Shown: positions 52,429 to 63,712, counted from the stretch's first letter. The stretch: 64,000 bases of DNA from Methylocystis sp. (GCA_022843405.1 JALHNQ010000007.1:1-64000); one strand, 5' to 3'. Program-made: numbers and translations. Notes: a model not told the origin generated them from the sequence alone.

Positions 52429-53085
52429 ATGACACACACATGGTCCTGGCTCGATAAGCACGGAGTTTCGAGACCCGTTGGTGGCGCAACCGCGATTTGT
52501 GATGCGTTTGTCGATCTGCTTGAAAAGCGTCCCGGCGAGGAAGAAGCCATCCAACAGTTTCTTGCTGCGAACCCCTTCTTCCTTTCTGAACAGCTTCCGC
52601 ATTGCCACTACGTAATTCCCAAGTTTCGCTTTGGGGGCCAGTATGTCTCCGATTTCTTGCTACCGGAGATGACTTCAGGAGGAACCTTTTGGACCTTCGT
52701 AGAGCTTGAGCCAGCCAACGCAAAGCTTGTTACGACCAAAGGCCAGTTTGCGGAACGAGTGCGAGGCGGCCTTCAGCAGTTACAAGACTGGCAAATGTGG
52801 GTGGAGGACAATCGTGATCACGCCATCCGGCCAAGGCCGAATGGCCTCGGTCTAGGAGATATAGCAGGTATTTGGACTTGGCTGGTCGTGGGAAGAAGAG
52901 CCAATATCAACGACGAATTTAATCGCCTACGACGGCAGGCAACAAAAGACAAAGGCCTGACGATAATGACCTACGATCGGCTGATCGAACGGTATCGGCA
53001 GCGAGCCGAGTTCTGGGACAATTTCGATCCAATCAAAGCGGTCCAACAGTTTGCGTCTGGGCCGGTACCGCCGTGGGACCGTTAA
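52429..53085 (+). CDS. DUF4263 (Shedu-like) putative nuclease, antiphage candidate
   Basis: 218 residues. EEEAIQQFLAANPFFL is followed by YVSDFLLPE (Asp75) and WTFVELEPA (Glu92, Glu94), then GGLQQLQDW. This is the order of the PD-(D/E)xK core in Shedu/DUF4263 proteins, where the segment usually reads E-x-K. Here Glu94 replaces the Lys, so activity is uncertain. GC content is visibly lower than in dsbB and rlmN on either side, suggesting acquisition. It stands alone without partner genes, as Shedu often does. Confidence 0.65.
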   Translation: MTHTWSWLDKHGVSRPVGGATAICDAFVDLLEKRPGEEEAIQQFLAANPFFLSEQLPHCHYVIPKFRFGGQYVSDFLLPEMTSGGTFWTFVELEPANAKLVTTKGQFAERVRGGLQQLQDWQMWVEDNRDHAIRPRPNGLGLGDIAGIWTWLVVGRRANINDEFNRLRRQATKDKGLTIMTYDRLIERYRQRAEFWDNFDPIKAVQQFASGPVPPWDR

Positions 53086-53089
53086 GAGG

Positions 53090-54271
53090 TCAGCCCGCCG
53101 CCATCCGAGCGCTCGCCCTAAGCTTCTCCGTCTCGCTCTTCAGCTGACCGCAGGCGGCGAGAATGTCGCGGCCGCGCGGGGTGCGCACCGGGCTGGCGTA
53201 GCCGGCGCTAAACACGATGTCGGAGAAGCGCTCAATCGTTTGCCAATCCGAACATTCGTAAGGCGCGCCCGGCCAGGGATTGAACGGGATCAGATTGATC
53301 TTGGCCGGCAGGCCTTTGAGGAGCCGGACCAACTCCTTGGCGTCGGCGGGCGAATCATTCACGCCTTTCAGCATCACATATTCGAAGGTGATGCGCCTTG
53401 CGTTCGACGCGCCGGGATAGTCGCGACAGGCCTGCAGCAGCTCCTTGATCGGATATTTCCTGTTGAGCGGCACGAGTTCATTGCGCAGATCGTCGCGCAC
53501 GGCGTGCAGCGAGATCGCTAAGGCTGGCCCGCATTCGGCGCCAAGGCGTTCGATCTGCGGCACGACGCCCGAAGTCGAGACGGTGATGCGGCGCTTGGAG
53601 AGCGCAAGCCCGTCGCCGTCGGCCATGACCTCGACCGCCGCCATGACGCTATCGAGATTGTAGAGCGGTTCGCCCATGCCCATGAAGACGATGTTGGAGA
53701 CGGCGCGCACGCCTTCGCCGGAGGGCACGAGACCATCGGTCGGCCGCTCGCGATCGGGAAAATCGCCGAGACGCTGCCTTGCGACGAGCAATTGTCCGAC
53801 GATCTCGGCGGTCGTCAGATTGCGCACGAGCCGCTGGGTGCCGGTGTGGCAGAAGCTGCAGTTCAAGGTGCAACCGACCTGCGAGGAGACGCAAAGCGTG
53901 CCGCGATCGCTCTCCGGAATATAGACGCATTCGACTTCCGCGCCTTTGTCGAAGGCGTCGACCGGTTGCAGTCGCAGCAGCCATTTGCGCGTGCCGTCGA
54001 CCGAGACCTGCTCCTCGACGATGTCCGGCAGGCGCAGTGCGAAGGCGCCGGCGAGCTGCGCCCGCAGCGCCTTAGAGACATTCAGCATTTCGCTAAACTC
54101 GCGCGCGCCGCGAAAATAGATCCAGTGCCAGAGTTGCGACACGCGCATGCGGATTTCGCGCTCGGGCAGGCCGAATCCGCGCAAGGCGTCGCCTATCTCC
54201 GCTCGGGTCATGCCGGCAAGCGAAGCCTCAAGCGTTGGAACAGGCGCTGCGGAAGTGTCGGGCAGATTCAT
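53090..54271 (-). CDS. rlmN: dual-specificity 23S rRNA/tRNA adenine C2-methyltransferase
   Basis: 393 residues from the ATG at 54271; the frame reaches 54523 but the family starts about here. The radical-SAM cluster is [11 protein letters not shown] (CxxxCxxC), preceded by [14 protein letters not shown] and followed by [13 protein letters not shown]. The C-terminal catalytic Cys lies in DILAACGQL. It methylates A2503 of 23S rRNA and A37 of some tRNAs. Confidence 0.93.
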   Translation of the reverse strand: MNLPDTSAAPVPTLEASLAGMTRAEIGDALRGFGLPEREIRMRVSQLWHWIYFRGAREFSEMLNVSKALRAQLAGAFALRLPDIVEEQVSVDGTRKWLLRLQPVDAFDKGAEVECVYIPESDRGTLCVSSQVGCTLNCSFCHTGTQRLVRNLTTAEIVGQLLVARQRLGDFPDRERPTDGLVPSGEGVRAVSNIVFMGMGEPLYNLDSVMAAVEVMADGDGLALSKRRITVSTSGVVPQIERLGAECGPALAISLHAVRDDLRNELVPLNRKYPIKELLQACRDYPGASNARRITFEYVMLKGVNDSPADAKELVRLLKGLPAKINLIPFNPWPGAPYECSDWQTIERFSDIVFSAGYASPVRTPRGRDILAACGQLKSETEKLRASARMAAG

Positions 54272-54431
54272 GAACCCCTCGGGAACCGCCCTTATATCAT
54301 GTCTCCCCGCGATTTTTGCGAGCCCGCTGCTAAGCCGTCGCCGAGGCGGCTTCGTCCTTCCTTGATATCGTCCGGTGTAACCGATAAAGCCTGCGCGCTC
54401 ACGCCCCAGACGGCCGACGGAGCAAAACCCC

Positions 54432-55994
54432 TTGCACAGCGCCGCGCCAGACGAATCCGATTCTTCGCTCAAGGCGACGCGCCGGGAGTGGATCGGGCTC
54501 GCCGTCATCGCCCTGCCATGCATGGTTTATTCGATGGACCTCACGGTCCTCAATCTCGCCATTCCATCGCTGACCGCCGATCTGCGGCCGAGCGCGTCGC
54601 AACTGCTCTGGATCATCGACATCTACGGCTTCATGGTCGCCGGTTTTCTGATGATCATGGGCGGGCTTGGCGACCGCATCGGACGGCGCAAGGTTCTGCT
54701 GCTGGGCGCCGCCGCCTTCGCCGCAATGTCGATCCTCGCCGCGTTCTCGCATTCGGCGCAAACGCTCATTCTCGCGCGCGCCGCGCTTGGAATTGCGGGA
54801 GCGACGCTCGCGCCTTCGACGCTGTCATTGATCACCAACATGTTCCGCAATCCTCAGGAGCGAACCTTTGCGGTCAGCATGTGGATTTCGGCCTTCTCCG
54901 GCGGCGCCATCATCGGTCCACTCGTCGGTGGCGCGCTGATTCAGAATTTCGGTTGGAGCTCGGTCTTCATCGCCGGCGTTCCGGTGATGGTCGTTTTGCT
55001 CATTCTCGGGCCGATTCTCCTGCCGGAATATCGCGATCCGAAGGCGGGCCGACTGGATATCGCCAGCGCGCTCCTGTCGCTCGCGGCCGTATTGTCCTTC
55101 ATTTTCGGATTGAAGCGCGCCGCCGAGGCGGGCTTTGGCGCTGACTCGATCGGGTCGATGGCGGCGGGCGTCACGCTCGCCCTGCTGTTCCTGCGCCGGC
55201 AGGCGCGGCTCGAGGACCCGCTGATCGATCTTGCGCTGTTCCGGTCGCGGTCGCTCAACGTGGCGCTGTGCATCAACATCCTCGGCGTCTTCTTCATGTT
55301 CGGGGCGTTCATCCTGCTCGGGCAGTATTATCAGCTCGTCGCGGGATTGACGCCGCTCGACGCCGGACTGTGGTCGATGCCGTCGGCGATCATTTTCACG
55401 GCCGGCTCCTTCGTGACGCCCGCGCTCGCGCGCCGGATCAAGCCTGTCGATCTACTCGCAGGGGGACTCGTCGTTTCGGGTCTCGGATGTGTCGGCCTTG
55501 GGCTCGCGAGCGGATTTTACGGCATCCTCCTGTCTTCACTGCTGCTCGTCGGCTTCACGCCGGTCATCGCGCTGACGACGGAGATCATCGTCACCTCGGC
55601 GCCGCCGGAGCGCGCCGGCGCGGCCTCCGCGCTGTCGGAAACCGCGAATGAACTCGGCGGCGCGCTCGGCATCGGCGTGCTTGGCAGTCTCGGAACGGCG
55701 ATCTACCGGGCCAAAATGGCCGGCGTCGTCGCCGGGCTTCCGGCCAATGTCGCCGAGATGGCCGGAGCGACGCTTGCCGGCGCGGCGGACTCGGTCAAGT
55801 TTCTGCCCCCTGAACAGGCTGAGCGGACGCTTGCCGCCGCGCGCGACGCTTTCAACGCTGGATTTCAGGCGACCGCATGGCTCGGCGCCCTGGGACTTTT
55901 CGGCGCCGCGCTCGCGACGAAGATTGCGCTCAAGGAAGCGCGATCGGCGTCGGTTGCCGGCGCGAACGAAAAGCCGGATTCAGCCGCAGCATAG
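54432..55994 (+). CDS. MFS drug exporter, 14-helix DHA2 (QacA/SmvA-like)
   Basis: 520 residues. The N-terminal helix ends [33 protein letters not shown] is the loop 2-3 motif [21 protein letters not shown] resembles motif C of antiporters. Fourteen hydrophobic segments fit the DHA2 group. The start is a TTG at 54432 or a codon shortly after. It is divergent from rlmN and no regulator gene adjoins. Confidence 0.82.
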   Translation: MHSAAPDESDSSLKATRREWIGLAVIALPCMVYSMDLTVLNLAIPSLTADLRPSASQLLWIIDIYGFMVAGFLMIMGGLGDRIGRRKVLLLGAAAFAAMSILAAFSHSAQTLILARAALGIAGATLAPSTLSLITNMFRNPQERTFAVSMWISAFSGGAIIGPLVGGALIQNFGWSSVFIAGVPVMVVLLILGPILLPEYRDPKAGRLDIASALLSLAAVLSFIFGLKRAAEAGFGADSIGSMAAGVTLALLFLRRQARLEDPLIDLALFRSRSLNVALCINILGVFFMFGAFILLGQYYQLVAGLTPLDAGLWSMPSAIIFTAGSFVTPALARRIKPVDLLAGGLVVSGLGCVGLGLASGFYGILLSSLLLVGFTPVIALTTEIIVTSAPPERAGAASALSETANELGGALGIGVLGSLGTAIYRAKMAGVVAGLPANVAEMAGATLAGAADSVKFLPPEQAERTLAAARDAFNAGFQATAWLGALGLFGAALATKIALKEARSASVAGANEKPDSAAA

Positions 55995-56079
55995 CGCATC
56001 CTTCGTCACGGCCTTGTCACCTTGCGCGGGGAGCCTTAGCCTTGCGCGTTTTCTTAGTTTTTACGTGTGGGGTAATTTC

Positions 56080-57192
56080 ATGCGGCTTGCATCATATAAC
56101 GTGGAGAACCTTTTCGATCGCGCCCGCGCGATGAATCTCAAGAGCGCCGCCGAGGGCAAGCCGATCCTCGAACGTTTCGCCGAATTGAGCGGACTGCTCG
56201 CTCAGCCGTCCTACAGCGCTGCGGCCAAGAAGCGCATGGCGAAGCTCCTCATGGAGCTCGGCTTGGAGAAATCCGACACCGGGGATTTTGTCATCCTGCG
56301 GCGCAACCGAGGTTCCTTGCTCAGACGGCCGAGGTCGGGCGGCGTCGAAATCATCGCCGATGGGCGCGCCGATTGGGTTGGATCGCTCGAATTGATCGAC
56401 GAGCCGATCGACGAGCAGGCGATGAGAAATACGGCGCGCGTGATGCGAGATGTCGAAGCGGACGTTTTGGGAGTCGTCGAAGTCGAAAGCCGGCCAGTGC
56501 TGCGGGATTTCAATAATGACGTGATCTCCGCGCTTGGCGGCGAAGCATACCGTCACGCCATGGTGATCGACGGAAACGACACGCGCGGCATCGATGTCGG
56601 CCTGCTGACCCGGCGGGAATTTCCGATCGGTCTGCTCCGCAGCCATGTCGACGACATGATGGGCGAGCGCGAGCTTATTTTTTCGCGCGACTGCGCCGAA
56701 TATGAGGTGACGACGCCCGCCGGCGCGCGCATTCTGCTGATGCTCAATCACTTCAAGAGCAAGGGCTACGGCTCGCAGCAATCGTCCAACGACAGACGCC
56801 GCAATCAGGCGCAGCGCGTCGCGGACATTTATGACGAGCGCGTCGCGATGGGGATCAAGAACATTGCCGTGTTGGGTGATTTCAACGATACGCCGGACAG
56901 CGCACCCTTGAGTCCGCTGATCCAGGGGACGGATCTGAAGGACATTTTTCTTCATCCGACATTCGACGACGGCGGTTATCCGGGCACCTACGGCAATTGC
57001 TCAGCCGAAAATAAAATCGATTTCATTTTGCTGTCGCCGGCGCTGTTCGACAAGGTCACCGGCGGCGGCGTGTTTCGCAAGGGCATGTGGCCGGGCGCAC
57101 GCGCGCGGCGCTGGGAAGCCTATCCGGAAGTCGCGCGCAAGGTCGACGCCGCTTCCGATCACGCGGCGATATGGGCGGACATAAATATCTAG
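56080..57192 (+). CDS. endonuclease/exonuclease/phosphatase family protein
   Basis: 370 residues from the ATG at 56080; the frame is open upstream to 55648 through the end of the MFS gene, which is not coding in this frame. MRLASYNVENLFDRA, VLGVVEVESRPVL (metal-binding Glu), LNHFKSKG, VLGDFNDTPDS and SDHAAIW are the classic EEP motifs. Substrate could be nucleic acid or a phosphoester; not specified by sequence. Confidence 0.85.
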   Translation: MRLASYNVENLFDRARAMNLKSAAEGKPILERFAELSGLLAQPSYSAAAKKRMAKLLMELGLEKSDTGDFVILRRNRGSLLRRPRSGGVEIIADGRADWVGSLELIDEPIDEQAMRNTARVMRDVEADVLGVVEVESRPVLRDFNNDVISALGGEAYRHAMVIDGNDTRGIDVGLLTRREFPIGLLRSHVDDMMGERELIFSRDCAEYEVTTPAGARILLMLNHFKSKGYGSQQSSNDRRRNQAQRVADIYDERVAMGIKNIAVLGDFNDTPDSAPLSPLIQGTDLKDIFLHPTFDDGGYPGTYGNCSAENKIDFILLSPALFDKVTGGGVFRKGMWPGARARRWEAYPEVARKVDAASDHAAIWADINI

Positions 57193-57278
57193 CTCGAAAT
57201 TCGCTCCATCAGCGCGCGCCCCGGCGCATACGTCCAGCCGCCTATGCCGACATAAATGCGTCCGGCCTTTCGAGTCAT
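57189..57278 (-). pseudogene. DUF72 gene, N-terminal stump
   Basis: The minus-strand ATG at 57278 encodes RKAGRIYVGIGGWTYAP, the conserved start of DUF72/YecE-type proteins, which normally continues W-R-x-x-F-Y-P. Here the frame runs GRALMERISS and stops. The remaining 200-plus codons are missing, removed by a deletion that brought the end of the phosphatase-family gene next to the stump. Confidence 0.65.
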
Positions 57279-57418
57279 TGGCGTTCCAGCCTGGGGACAT
57301 CGAGGGCTTGAGAGTTGCTCCCGTTGCGCCATCTTAGCGGCGTCGTGTTGGTATATTTGTCTATAGCGCCGGACGTCGATGGGCGACGTTCGCCGGCGAC
57401 GTTCGGGGAGAAGGCGCA

Positions 57419-58744
57419 ATGGCGGCGAATGTTATGTGGAAAATCCTTTTCGCGCTGGCCGCGATGGCGCTGGCCGCCTGCGATCGCGGACCGGAACTGC
57501 CGGAAAGCGCGGGATACGGACCCCATCCGGCGCTGCCTGACCCCCATCCGACAGGCGCCTTTCCCTATGTGAACATCGCGCATGCGGTGGGTTGGCGAGG
57601 CGTCGAAAAGCCGGTGCCTGCGGAGGGTCTGAGCGTCGAGGCGTTTTCGAGGGGGCTCGATCATCCGCGCTGGTTGTACGAATTGCCCAACGGCGACATT
57701 CTGGTCGCCGAATCCGATGCGCCGAAGTCGGAAGATGAAGGCGGCGGCGTCCGCGGCTTCATCATGCGCCTTTACATGAATCAGGCTGGCGGGGATCGGC
57801 CGAGCGCAAACCGGATCACGCTGCTGCGCGACGCGGACGGCGACGGCGTCGCTGAGACCAAGGAAGTTTTTCTGGAAAATCTCAACTCGCCCTTCGGCAT
57901 GGCGCTGGTGGGCAATCAACTCTACGTCGCCAACGCCGATTCTCTCGTGCGCTTTCCCTATAAGGAGGGCGACACACGCATCGAAGCGCCGCCGGAGAAA
58001 GTCGTCGATCTGCCGTCGGGACGCAATCACCACTGGACCAAGAGCCTTGTCGCCGACCCGGTGGGGTCGCGTCTTTACGTGGGCGTCGGGTCGAACTCGA
58101 ATGTCGGCGAACACGGGATGGAGGAGGAGCATAACCGCGCCGTCATTCTCGAGATCAATCCGGTGACGGGGGAGATGCGCGTATTTGCTTCCGGCTTGCG
58201 CAATCCGGTCGGGATGGACTGGAATCCTGCGACCGGCGACCTCTGGGCCGCGGTGAACGAGCGTGACGAACTCGGCGACAATCTGGTGCCTGATTACATG
58301 ACCGGGGTGCGTGAAGGCGCGTTTTACGGCTGGCCATACAGCTACTACGGCCAGCACGTTGACGTACGCGCGCAGCCGCAGAATCCGGAACTCGTCAAAC
58401 AGGCCATCCAGCCTGATTACGCGCTCGGCTCGCATACGTCCTCGCTCGGATTGGCGTTTGTCACAGACGCCAACCTCGGGCCGTTCCAGCACGGCGCGAT
58501 CATCGGCCAGCACGGCTCGTGGAACCGCAATCCGCGCGCCGGCTATCGCGTCATTTTCGTAAAATTCGAAAACGGCGCGCCGGTCGGCGGGCCGAAGGAG
58601 GTGCTGACCGGCTTCTTGAACGAGCGCGGCGAAGCGCAGGGCAGGCCGGTCGGGGTCATCATCGACAAGCGCGGCGGGCTGCTCGTCGCCGATGACGTCG
58701 GCGGCGTCGTGTGGCGCGTCAACGCCAAGAAGGACGCCAACTGA
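57419..58744 (+). CDS. sorbosone dehydrogenase-like beta-propeller lipoprotein
   Basis: 441 residues. A lipoprotein signal ends ALAAC (lipobox, Cys25). The mature part reads [40 protein letters not shown] and [18 protein letters not shown], the PQQ-type glucose/sorbosone dehydrogenase propeller family. Members are periplasmic sugar dehydrogenases, though many homologues lack shown activity. The ATG at 57419 has ggagaagg upstream. Confidence 0.83.
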   Translation: MAANVMWKILFALAAMALAACDRGPELPESAGYGPHPALPDPHPTGAFPYVNIAHAVGWRGVEKPVPAEGLSVEAFSRGLDHPRWLYELPNGDILVAESDAPKSEDEGGGVRGFIMRLYMNQAGGDRPSANRITLLRDADGDGVAETKEVFLENLNSPFGMALVGNQLYVANADSLVRFPYKEGDTRIEAPPEKVVDLPSGRNHHWTKSLVADPVGSRLYVGVGSNSNVGEHGMEEEHNRAVILEINPVTGEMRVFASGLRNPVGMDWNPATGDLWAAVNERDELGDNLVPDYMTGVREGAFYGWPYSYYGQHVDVRAQPQNPELVKQAIQPDYALGSHTSSLGLAFVTDANLGPFQHGAIIGQHGSWNRNPRAGYRVIFVKFENGAPVGGPKEVLTGFLNERGEAQGRPVGVIIDKRGGLLVADDVGGVVWRVNAKKDAN

Positions 58745-58747
58745 CCA

Positions 58748-58977
58748 GGGCAATCGGGTGAAGGATTGTCATCCTCACCCTCATCCTGAGGAGCCGCCGC
58801 AAGTCGGGTTTACCCGACTTGCGCATTTTAGCGTCGATCTCGGGCAAGCCCGAGATCGAAGGCGGCGTCTCGAAGGGCGAGGGTGAGGAAAAAAACGCGA
58901 AAACGGGCTTCCTCGTCCTTCGAGACGCGTGCTGCGCACGCTCCTCAGGATGAGGAAGCCCTTCACCCGATCGCCCC
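58748..58977. repeat. composite palindromic intergenic element (Rhizobiales REP type)
   Basis: The outer arms gggcaatcgggtgaagg and its near complement (58961-58977) enclose catcctgaggag-type arms, and inside are two perfect hairpins: cgcaagtcggg/cccgacttgcg near 58799-58824 and gatctcggg/cccgagatc near 58835-58856. The tcctgaggagc...cgtctcgaaggacgag pattern is a familiar repeat in this order. It follows the sorbosone-dehydrogenase gene and may end its transcription. Confidence 0.75.
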
Positions 58978-59073
58978 GGCCAACTGACCTGCTTCGCTCG
59001 CATTTGGCCGCCGCCTGTGCTAACGGCTGCGGCCAGCCTGGCTTTACCGGGCTAAGTCAAGGGTCTGCAGCAG

Positions 59074-59850
59074 ATGTCCGATATTTTCCATGAGGTCGAT
59101 GAAGACGTCCGGCGCGACAAGGCGGCGGAGCTTTGGCGGCGCTATCAGACGCCGATCGTGATTCTCGCCGTGCTGGTCGTCGCCGCGACCGGCGCCTGGA
59201 GCTATTACCAGACCAATCGCCAAAAGGCGGCTGAGGCCGCCAACGCCCGCTTCGAAGCTGCGGTCGCGCTCGCGAATGACGGGAAGACCAAAGAAGCCGC
59301 CGCGGCCTTCGACGCGCTCGTCAAGGACGGTCCCAAGGGCTATGTGACGCTTGCCCGCATCCGCGCCGCGGAGCTGCGCCAGGACAAGGCGCGCGCGCTC
59401 GAGGAATTGAGCGCGATCGCCGAGGACAAGAACGTCGACAAGCTTAATCAGGAAGTGGCGCTGCTGCGCGCCGCGCTGATCATTCTCGATGGCGGCGACC
59501 GCCAGCAAATGGAGCGCGCGCTCGGGCCGATGATGACGTCCAACGGCCCGTTCCGCTTCTCGGCGCAGGAATGGAACGGCCTCGACGCGCTCGCCAATAA
59601 TGATTTCGAGGAAGCGGAGCGCGTTTTCAACATTTTGCTCAGCGACCGCGACGCCCCGCAATCGATGCGTCAGCGCGCCGCGGCCTATCGCGGACTGCTG
59701 CACGCCAAGCGCGGACCCAAGCCGGCGCCGGCGGCGCCGACACCCGGCGGCGCCACCGCCGGCAATGTCACTGTTACGCCGGTGATCGAACCCGAGGAAG
59801 GCGCCGCGTCTTCCGGCGACGCGCCTTTCGAGGTGAAGCCGTCGAAGTAA
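59074..59850 (+). CDS. YfgM-like TPR membrane protein
   Basis: 258 residues. [23 protein letters not shown] leads to one membrane segment ([20 protein letters not shown]) and then TPR-like helices ([20 protein letters not shown]). The tail is Pro/Ala-rich. This is the tetratricopeptide_21 family, which helps protein export folding at the inner membrane. It precedes der by 28 bp, an arrangement also seen in enterobacteria. Confidence 0.85.
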   Translation: MSDIFHEVDEDVRRDKAAELWRRYQTPIVILAVLVVAATGAWSYYQTNRQKAAEAANARFEAAVALANDGKTKEAAAAFDALVKDGPKGYVTLARIRAAELRQDKARALEELSAIAEDKNVDKLNQEVALLRAALIILDGGDRQQMERALGPMMTSNGPFRFSAQEWNGLDALANNDFEEAERVFNILLSDRDAPQSMRQRAAAYRGLLHAKRGPKPAPAAPTPGGATAGNVTVTPVIEPEEGAASSGDAPFEVKPSK

Positions 59851-59878
59851 CGGGCGCCGGCGCGGCGAGAAACGAGTC

Positions 59879-61279
59879 ATGTCCTTTTCGCTCGCGATCA
59901 TCGGCCGTCCGAACGTCGGCAAATCGACGCTGTTCAACCGGCTGACCGGCAAGAAGCTGGCGCTGGTCGACGATCGTCCCGGCGTCACCCGCGATCGCCG
60001 CGAGGGCGAGGCGAAACTCGCCGATCTGCGCTTCACCATCATCGACACGGCCGGGCTCGAGGAAGGCGCGACCGCGACGCTGGAAGGACGCATGCGCGCC
60101 CAGACCGAGAGCGCGATCCTTGCCGCCGACGCCATTCTCTTTCTCATCGATGCGCGCGCCGGCGTCACGCCTGACGACAAATATTTCGCCGATCTCGTCC
60201 GTCGCGCGGGGAAGCCCGTGATCCTGATCGCCAATAAGGCGGAAGGAAGGGCGGGGGAGGCTGGCGCCTATGACGCCTTCTCGCTGGGACTGGGCGATCC
60301 CGTGCCGCTGTCCGCCGAGCATGGCGAGGGCATGAGCGGACTCTACGACGCTTTGCGCGAGGCTCTTCCGGAAGAGACCGCCGAGCCAGACGAAATAGAA
60401 GTTCTCACCCAAGAGAATCTGCGGGGCGATGACGAGGACGGCAGCGACCTCGACGTGACCAAGCCGCTGCGCATCGCGGTCGTCGGTCGACCCAACGCGG
60501 GAAAATCGACGCTGATCAATCGCATCCTCGGCGAGGAGCGGCTGCTGACCGGACCCGAAGCGGGGATCACGCGCGATTCGATCTCGGTCGATTTCATTTG
60601 GCGCGACCGCAAGATGAAGCTCTTCGACACGGCCGGCCTGCGCAAGCGCGCCCGCGTCGTGGACAAGCTGGAAAAACTTTCAGCGGCTGACGCGCTGCGC
60701 GCCGTGCGATTCTCGGAAGTCGTCGTGCTGCTGGTCGATGCGACGATTCCGTTCGAAAAGCAGGACCTTTCCATCGCCGATCTCGCGGCCCGCGAAGGGC
60801 GTGCTGTCGTCATCGCGCTCGGCAAATGGGACTTGATCGAGGATCGCGGCGCGACGCTCGTGAAACTGCGCGAGGATGCCGAGCGCCTGCTGCCGCAACT
60901 GCGCGGCTGTCCGGTCGTGCCGGTGTCGGGCGCGACGGGGCAGGGGCTCGACAAGCTCATGCAGGCGATCGTCGCGGTCCACGAAACCTGGAATAAGCGC
61001 ATCGCGACGGGGCGGCTTAATCGATGGCTGCTGACCCAGGTCGAGGAGACGCCGCCGCCAGCGGTCTCAGGCCGGCGCATCAAGATTCGCTATATGACGC
61101 AGGCGAAGTCGCGGCCGCCGCATTTCGTGCTCTTTGGCAATCAGCTCGACGAATTGCCGACGAGCTACGAGCGCTTCCTGATCAACGGGCTGCGCAAGAC
61201 TTTCGAGCTTCCCGGCGTGCCGATCCGGATTTCAAAAAAGGCGGGCGACAATCCTTATGCTGGAAAACGAAAGGACTAA
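59879..61279 (+). CDS. der: ribosome biogenesis GTPase Der (EngA)
   Basis: 466 residues with two G domains. First: [33 protein letters not shown]. Second: [33 protein letters not shown]-like C-terminal domain follows ([20 protein letters not shown]). Der assembles the 50S subunit. It converges with the next minus-strand gene with a 4-bp overlap of stops. Confidence 0.96.
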   Translation: MSFSLAIIGRPNVGKSTLFNRLTGKKLALVDDRPGVTRDRREGEAKLADLRFTIIDTAGLEEGATATLEGRMRAQTESAILAADAILFLIDARAGVTPDDKYFADLVRRAGKPVILIANKAEGRAGEAGAYDAFSLGLGDPVPLSAEHGEGMSGLYDALREALPEETAEPDEIEVLTQENLRGDDEDGSDLDVTKPLRIAVVGRPNAGKSTLINRILGEERLLTGPEAGITRDSISVDFIWRDRKMKLFDTAGLRKRARVVDKLEKLSAADALRAVRFSEVVVLLVDATIPFEKQDLSIADLAAREGRAVVIALGKWDLIEDRGATLVKLREDAERLLPQLRGCPVVPVSGATGQGLDKLMQAIVAVHETWNKRIATGRLNRWLLTQVEETPPPAVSGRRIKIRYMTQAKSRPPHFVLFGNQLDELPTSYERFLINGLRKTFELPGVPIRISKKAGDNPYAGKRKD

Positions 61280-61875
61280 GCCAGCGGCGGCGCTGCGCGC
61301 TCAAGCACATTGCGCACCGACGCCGCAAAGGCGGCGCAATCGCGGGCCTCATAGAGGGCCATTCTCAGCGTCTTCGGCAATTCAAGCTGAACGCCGGCAC
61401 CGAGGCGGCATCTGTTGCAGATATTGGCCGGATCGCGACCAGCGAGGCGATGGCCGTCTCCGACCGCCTTCGCCTTGAAGCCCGCGCTCGCAAGCGTCTC
61501 GCAAATGGCGTCGCGCAGAATCTCATGAAGGCCGCCGACCCAGATCGACGCATCGTCGCTCCGATCCTTGCGGCCATGAACGCCAATTGCGACCTCCGAG
61601 GCTGAGACGAGCGCCAGCGCCTGCGGCTCGTCGAATCGCGTCGACGTGATATGCAGGCGTCCGCCGCTGGCTCCCTTCAGACCTTCGAAGCAATAGAGCG
61701 AGAAGCAGTCGGCCGCGATCGCCGCGGCGATCTCGGATGTTCCGCGCTCGATCAGCCCGCCGTGCGGCGCGACAACGGCGACGGGCGAGGCGCGTTCGTC
61801 GATGCGAATGCGATAATCGACGCCTTCGATTTCATTGGCCGCAAGCGTTACGAAACTATCGTATCGATCCGCCAT
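61276..61875 (-). CDS. poly-gamma-glutamate hydrolase family protein
   Basis: 199 residues. [19 protein letters not shown] contains the HGG zinc-ligand motif of the PF05908 family; [20 protein letters not shown] and AIGVHGRKD follow. Members are often of phage origin and cut gamma-linked glutamate chains. The gene is complete and well embedded, and no phage genes surround it. Confidence 0.75.
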   Translation of the reverse strand: MADRYDSFVTLAANEIEGVDYRIRIDERASPVAVVAPHGGLIERGTSEIAAAIAADCFSLYCFEGLKGASGGRLHITSTRFDEPQALALVSASEVAIGVHGRKDRSDDASIWVGGLHEILRDAICETLASAGFKAKAVGDGHRLAGRDPANICNRCRLGAGVQLELPKTLRMALYEARDCAAFAASVRNVLERAAPPLA

Positions 61876-61931
61876 GTGATTAAAGGCCTCGACGCATGAG
61901 TCGGTTCGCTCGCTCGCTTAGGGAAACCATT

Positions 61932-62945
61932 ATGACGGCAAAGCCCAATCCCGAAAAACTTCTCGCCCTCGGCATGTCGTTCTGGAACGCCAAGACGCTG
62001 CTCTCAGCGGTCGAGCTCGGCGTCTTCGACGCCCTCGCCGACGGCCCGGCCGATCTTTCTGCGCTAACGGCGAAACTCGGGTTACACGAGCGCTCGGCGC
62101 TTGACTTTTTCGATGCGCTCGTGGCGATGGAAGTTTTAAAGCGCGACGCCAACGGGCGTTACGCCAATACGCCCGAGACGGAATTGTTCCTCGTGCGCGG
62201 CCGGCCGAGCTATGTGGGCGGCCTGCTGGAGATGGCCAATGCGCGGCTTTACGACAGCTGGGGACATCTGTCGCAGGCGCTGAAAACCGGCCGTCGCCAG
62301 AGCGAGAACCAGGAAGAGAGCGATTTCTTCGCGGCGCTTTACGCCGATCCGAACCGCCTGCGCGGGTTTCTGGCGGCGATGAGCGGCGTCAGCGCTGGCG
62401 CAGCGCAAGCGATCGCCGAAAAATTCCCGTGGCGCGACTACAAGACTTTCGTCGATGTCGGGGCGGCGCAGGGCATGGTTCCCGTCACCATCGCGCGGGC
62501 GCATCCGCATCTTTCGGGCGCAGGCTTCGACCTGCCGCAAGTCGGGCCGATCTTCGAGGAATTTGTCGCCGCCAATGGACTGGCCGATCGCCTGCGCTTC
62601 CATTCTGGCGATTTCTTTAAAGACGCCTTGCCGAAGACCGACGTCATCATCTTGGGCCACATTCTCCACGACTGGGATCTCGAACAGAAGCGCATGCTGT
62701 TGAAGAAAGCCTATGACGCGCTTCCCGAAGGGGGCGCGCTGATCGTCTATGAGGCGATGATCGACGACGATCGCCGCGAGAACGCTTTCGGTCTGCTGAT
62801 GAGCCTCAACATGCTCATCGAAACCGACGGCGGCTTCGACTTCACCGGCGCCGACTGCCAAGGCTGGATGAAGGAAGCCGGGTTCTCCAGTTCCCGCGTC
62901 GAGCCACTGACCGGCCCGGATTCGATGGCGGTCGCCTTCAAATAG
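61932..62945 (+). CDS. O-methyltransferase family 2 protein
   Basis: 337 residues from the ATG at 61932 (ggga upstream). An N-terminal winged-helix dimerisation domain ([28 protein letters not shown]) is followed by [16 protein letters not shown], the SAM motif in which GAAQG replaces the more usual GGG-x-[21 protein letters not shown] carries the catalytic His of plant-type O-methyltransferases. Substrate unknown, likely a small phenolic or polyketide-like molecule. Confidence 0.82.
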   Translation: MTAKPNPEKLLALGMSFWNAKTLLSAVELGVFDALADGPADLSALTAKLGLHERSALDFFDALVAMEVLKRDANGRYANTPETELFLVRGRPSYVGGLLEMANARLYDSWGHLSQALKTGRRQSENQEESDFFAALYADPNRLRGFLAAMSGVSAGAAQAIAEKFPWRDYKTFVDVGAAQGMVPVTIARAHPHLSGAGFDLPQVGPIFEEFVAANGLADRLRFHSGDFFKDALPKTDVIILGHILHDWDLEQKRMLLKKAYDALPEGGALIVYEAMIDDDRRENAFGLLMSLNMLIETDGGFDFTGADCQGWMKEAGFSSSRVEPLTGPDSMAVAFK

Positions 62946-63011
62946 CTCCCGCGGGAGCCGCCGCCTGCCGCGCCTGCGACCAATCCCCGCGTCGCGCCGG
63001 CGGATTTTGGG

Positions 63012-63040
63012 TTGGACAGACGCCAGTTTTTAATTATTCT
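63012..63040 (+). promoter_or_regulatory. putative promoter of the rubrerythrin gene
   Basis: TTGGAC (63012-63017) and TATTCT (63035-63040) are spaced 17 bp in an AT-rich pocket about 60 bp before the start. The -10 area (taattattctaat) has half of an Irr/iron-control-element-like TTCTAA, but the other half is poor. Confidence 0.35.
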
Positions 63041-63097
63041 AATTCCTGCGTCGTGGGGCCCCTGGGGCCTGCCGACTCGACATCCGGAGGCAAGAAA

Positions 63098-63517
63098 ATG
63101 ACTACGCTCAAGGGCAGCAAGACCGAAGACAATTTGAAGGCCGCCTTCGCCGGCGAATCGCAGGCGAACCGCCGCTATCTCTATTTCGCTCAAAAGGCCG
63201 ACGTCGAGGGTTACAATGACGTGGCCGCCGTGTTCCGCTCCACCGCCGAAGGCGAGACTGGCCACGCCCACGGCCATCTGGAGTTTCTTGAGACCGTCGG
63301 CGACCCCGCGACCGGCCTGCCGATCGGCAAGACCGCCGACAATCTCAAGGCCGCCGTCGCCGGCGAGACGCATGAATATACCGACATGTATCCCGGCATG
63401 GCGCGCTCGGCCCGCGAAGAGGGTTTCGAGGAGATCGCCGACTGGTTCGAGACGCTCGCCAAGGCCGAGCGTTCGCACGCCGGACGCTTCCAGCGCGCTT
63501 TGGATGAGCTGAAGTAA
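63098..63517 (+). CDS. rubrerythrin-like diiron protein (no rubredoxin domain)
   Basis: 139 residues from the ATG at 63098 (ggagg 12 bases upstream). The diiron ligands lie in [17 protein letters not shown] (Glu), [15 protein letters not shown] (E..H), [14 protein letters not shown] and [12 protein letters not shown]. The C-terminal rubredoxin zinc/iron domain of classical rubrerythrins is absent, as in several aerobic bacteria. It should reduce peroxide. It is followed by an Fe-S protein gene which may be its electron partner. Confidence 0.88.
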   Translation: MTTLKGSKTEDNLKAAFAGESQANRRYLYFAQKADVEGYNDVAAVFRSTAEGETGHAHGHLEFLETVGDPATGLPIGKTADNLKAAVAGETHEYTDMYPGMARSAREEGFEEIADWFETLAKAERSHAGRFQRALDELK

Positions 63518-63555
63518 CCACAGAATTACGCGTCCCGAGAAAGAGTTCCCTTCGC

Positions 63556-63712
63556 GTCATGGCCGGGCTTGACCCGGCCATCCACGCGATGGGACCGCGA
63601 AAGGCTCAGAGCCTAACCCGCGCGCCAGCGGCTGGGCTTCAGCATCCCTGTCATGCGGCGACCGCTCCGCAGCATCCCGGCGTGGATGGCCGGGACAAGC
63701 CCGGCCATGACG
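63556..63712. repeat. paired inverted repeats (Rhizobiales intergenic palindrome)
   Basis: A 32-bp arm at 63556-63587 (starting cgtcatggccgggcttg) is repeated as inverted complement at 63681-63712 with one mismatch. Each arm also folds on itself (atggccggg/cccggccat). The unit lies between the rubrerythrin gene and the Fe-S gene. Such atggccggg elements are scattered in many genomes of this order. Confidence 0.8.

Noticed and set aside
53792-55144. 450-codon plus-strand open frame
   Set aside because: Antisense to rlmN and then out of frame with the MFS gene, both strongly supported; a high-GC shadow.
57275-58753. 492-codon minus-strand open frame
   Set aside because: Shadow of the sorbosone-dehydrogenase-like gene, which has a lipobox and family motifs.
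59044-60234. 396-codon minus-strand open frame
   Set aside because: Antisense to the YfgM-like gene and der; no motifs.
63028-63046. Irr/iron-control-element-like box before rubrerythrin
   Set aside because: Only one half-site (TTCTAA) is good; the dyad is too weak to claim.
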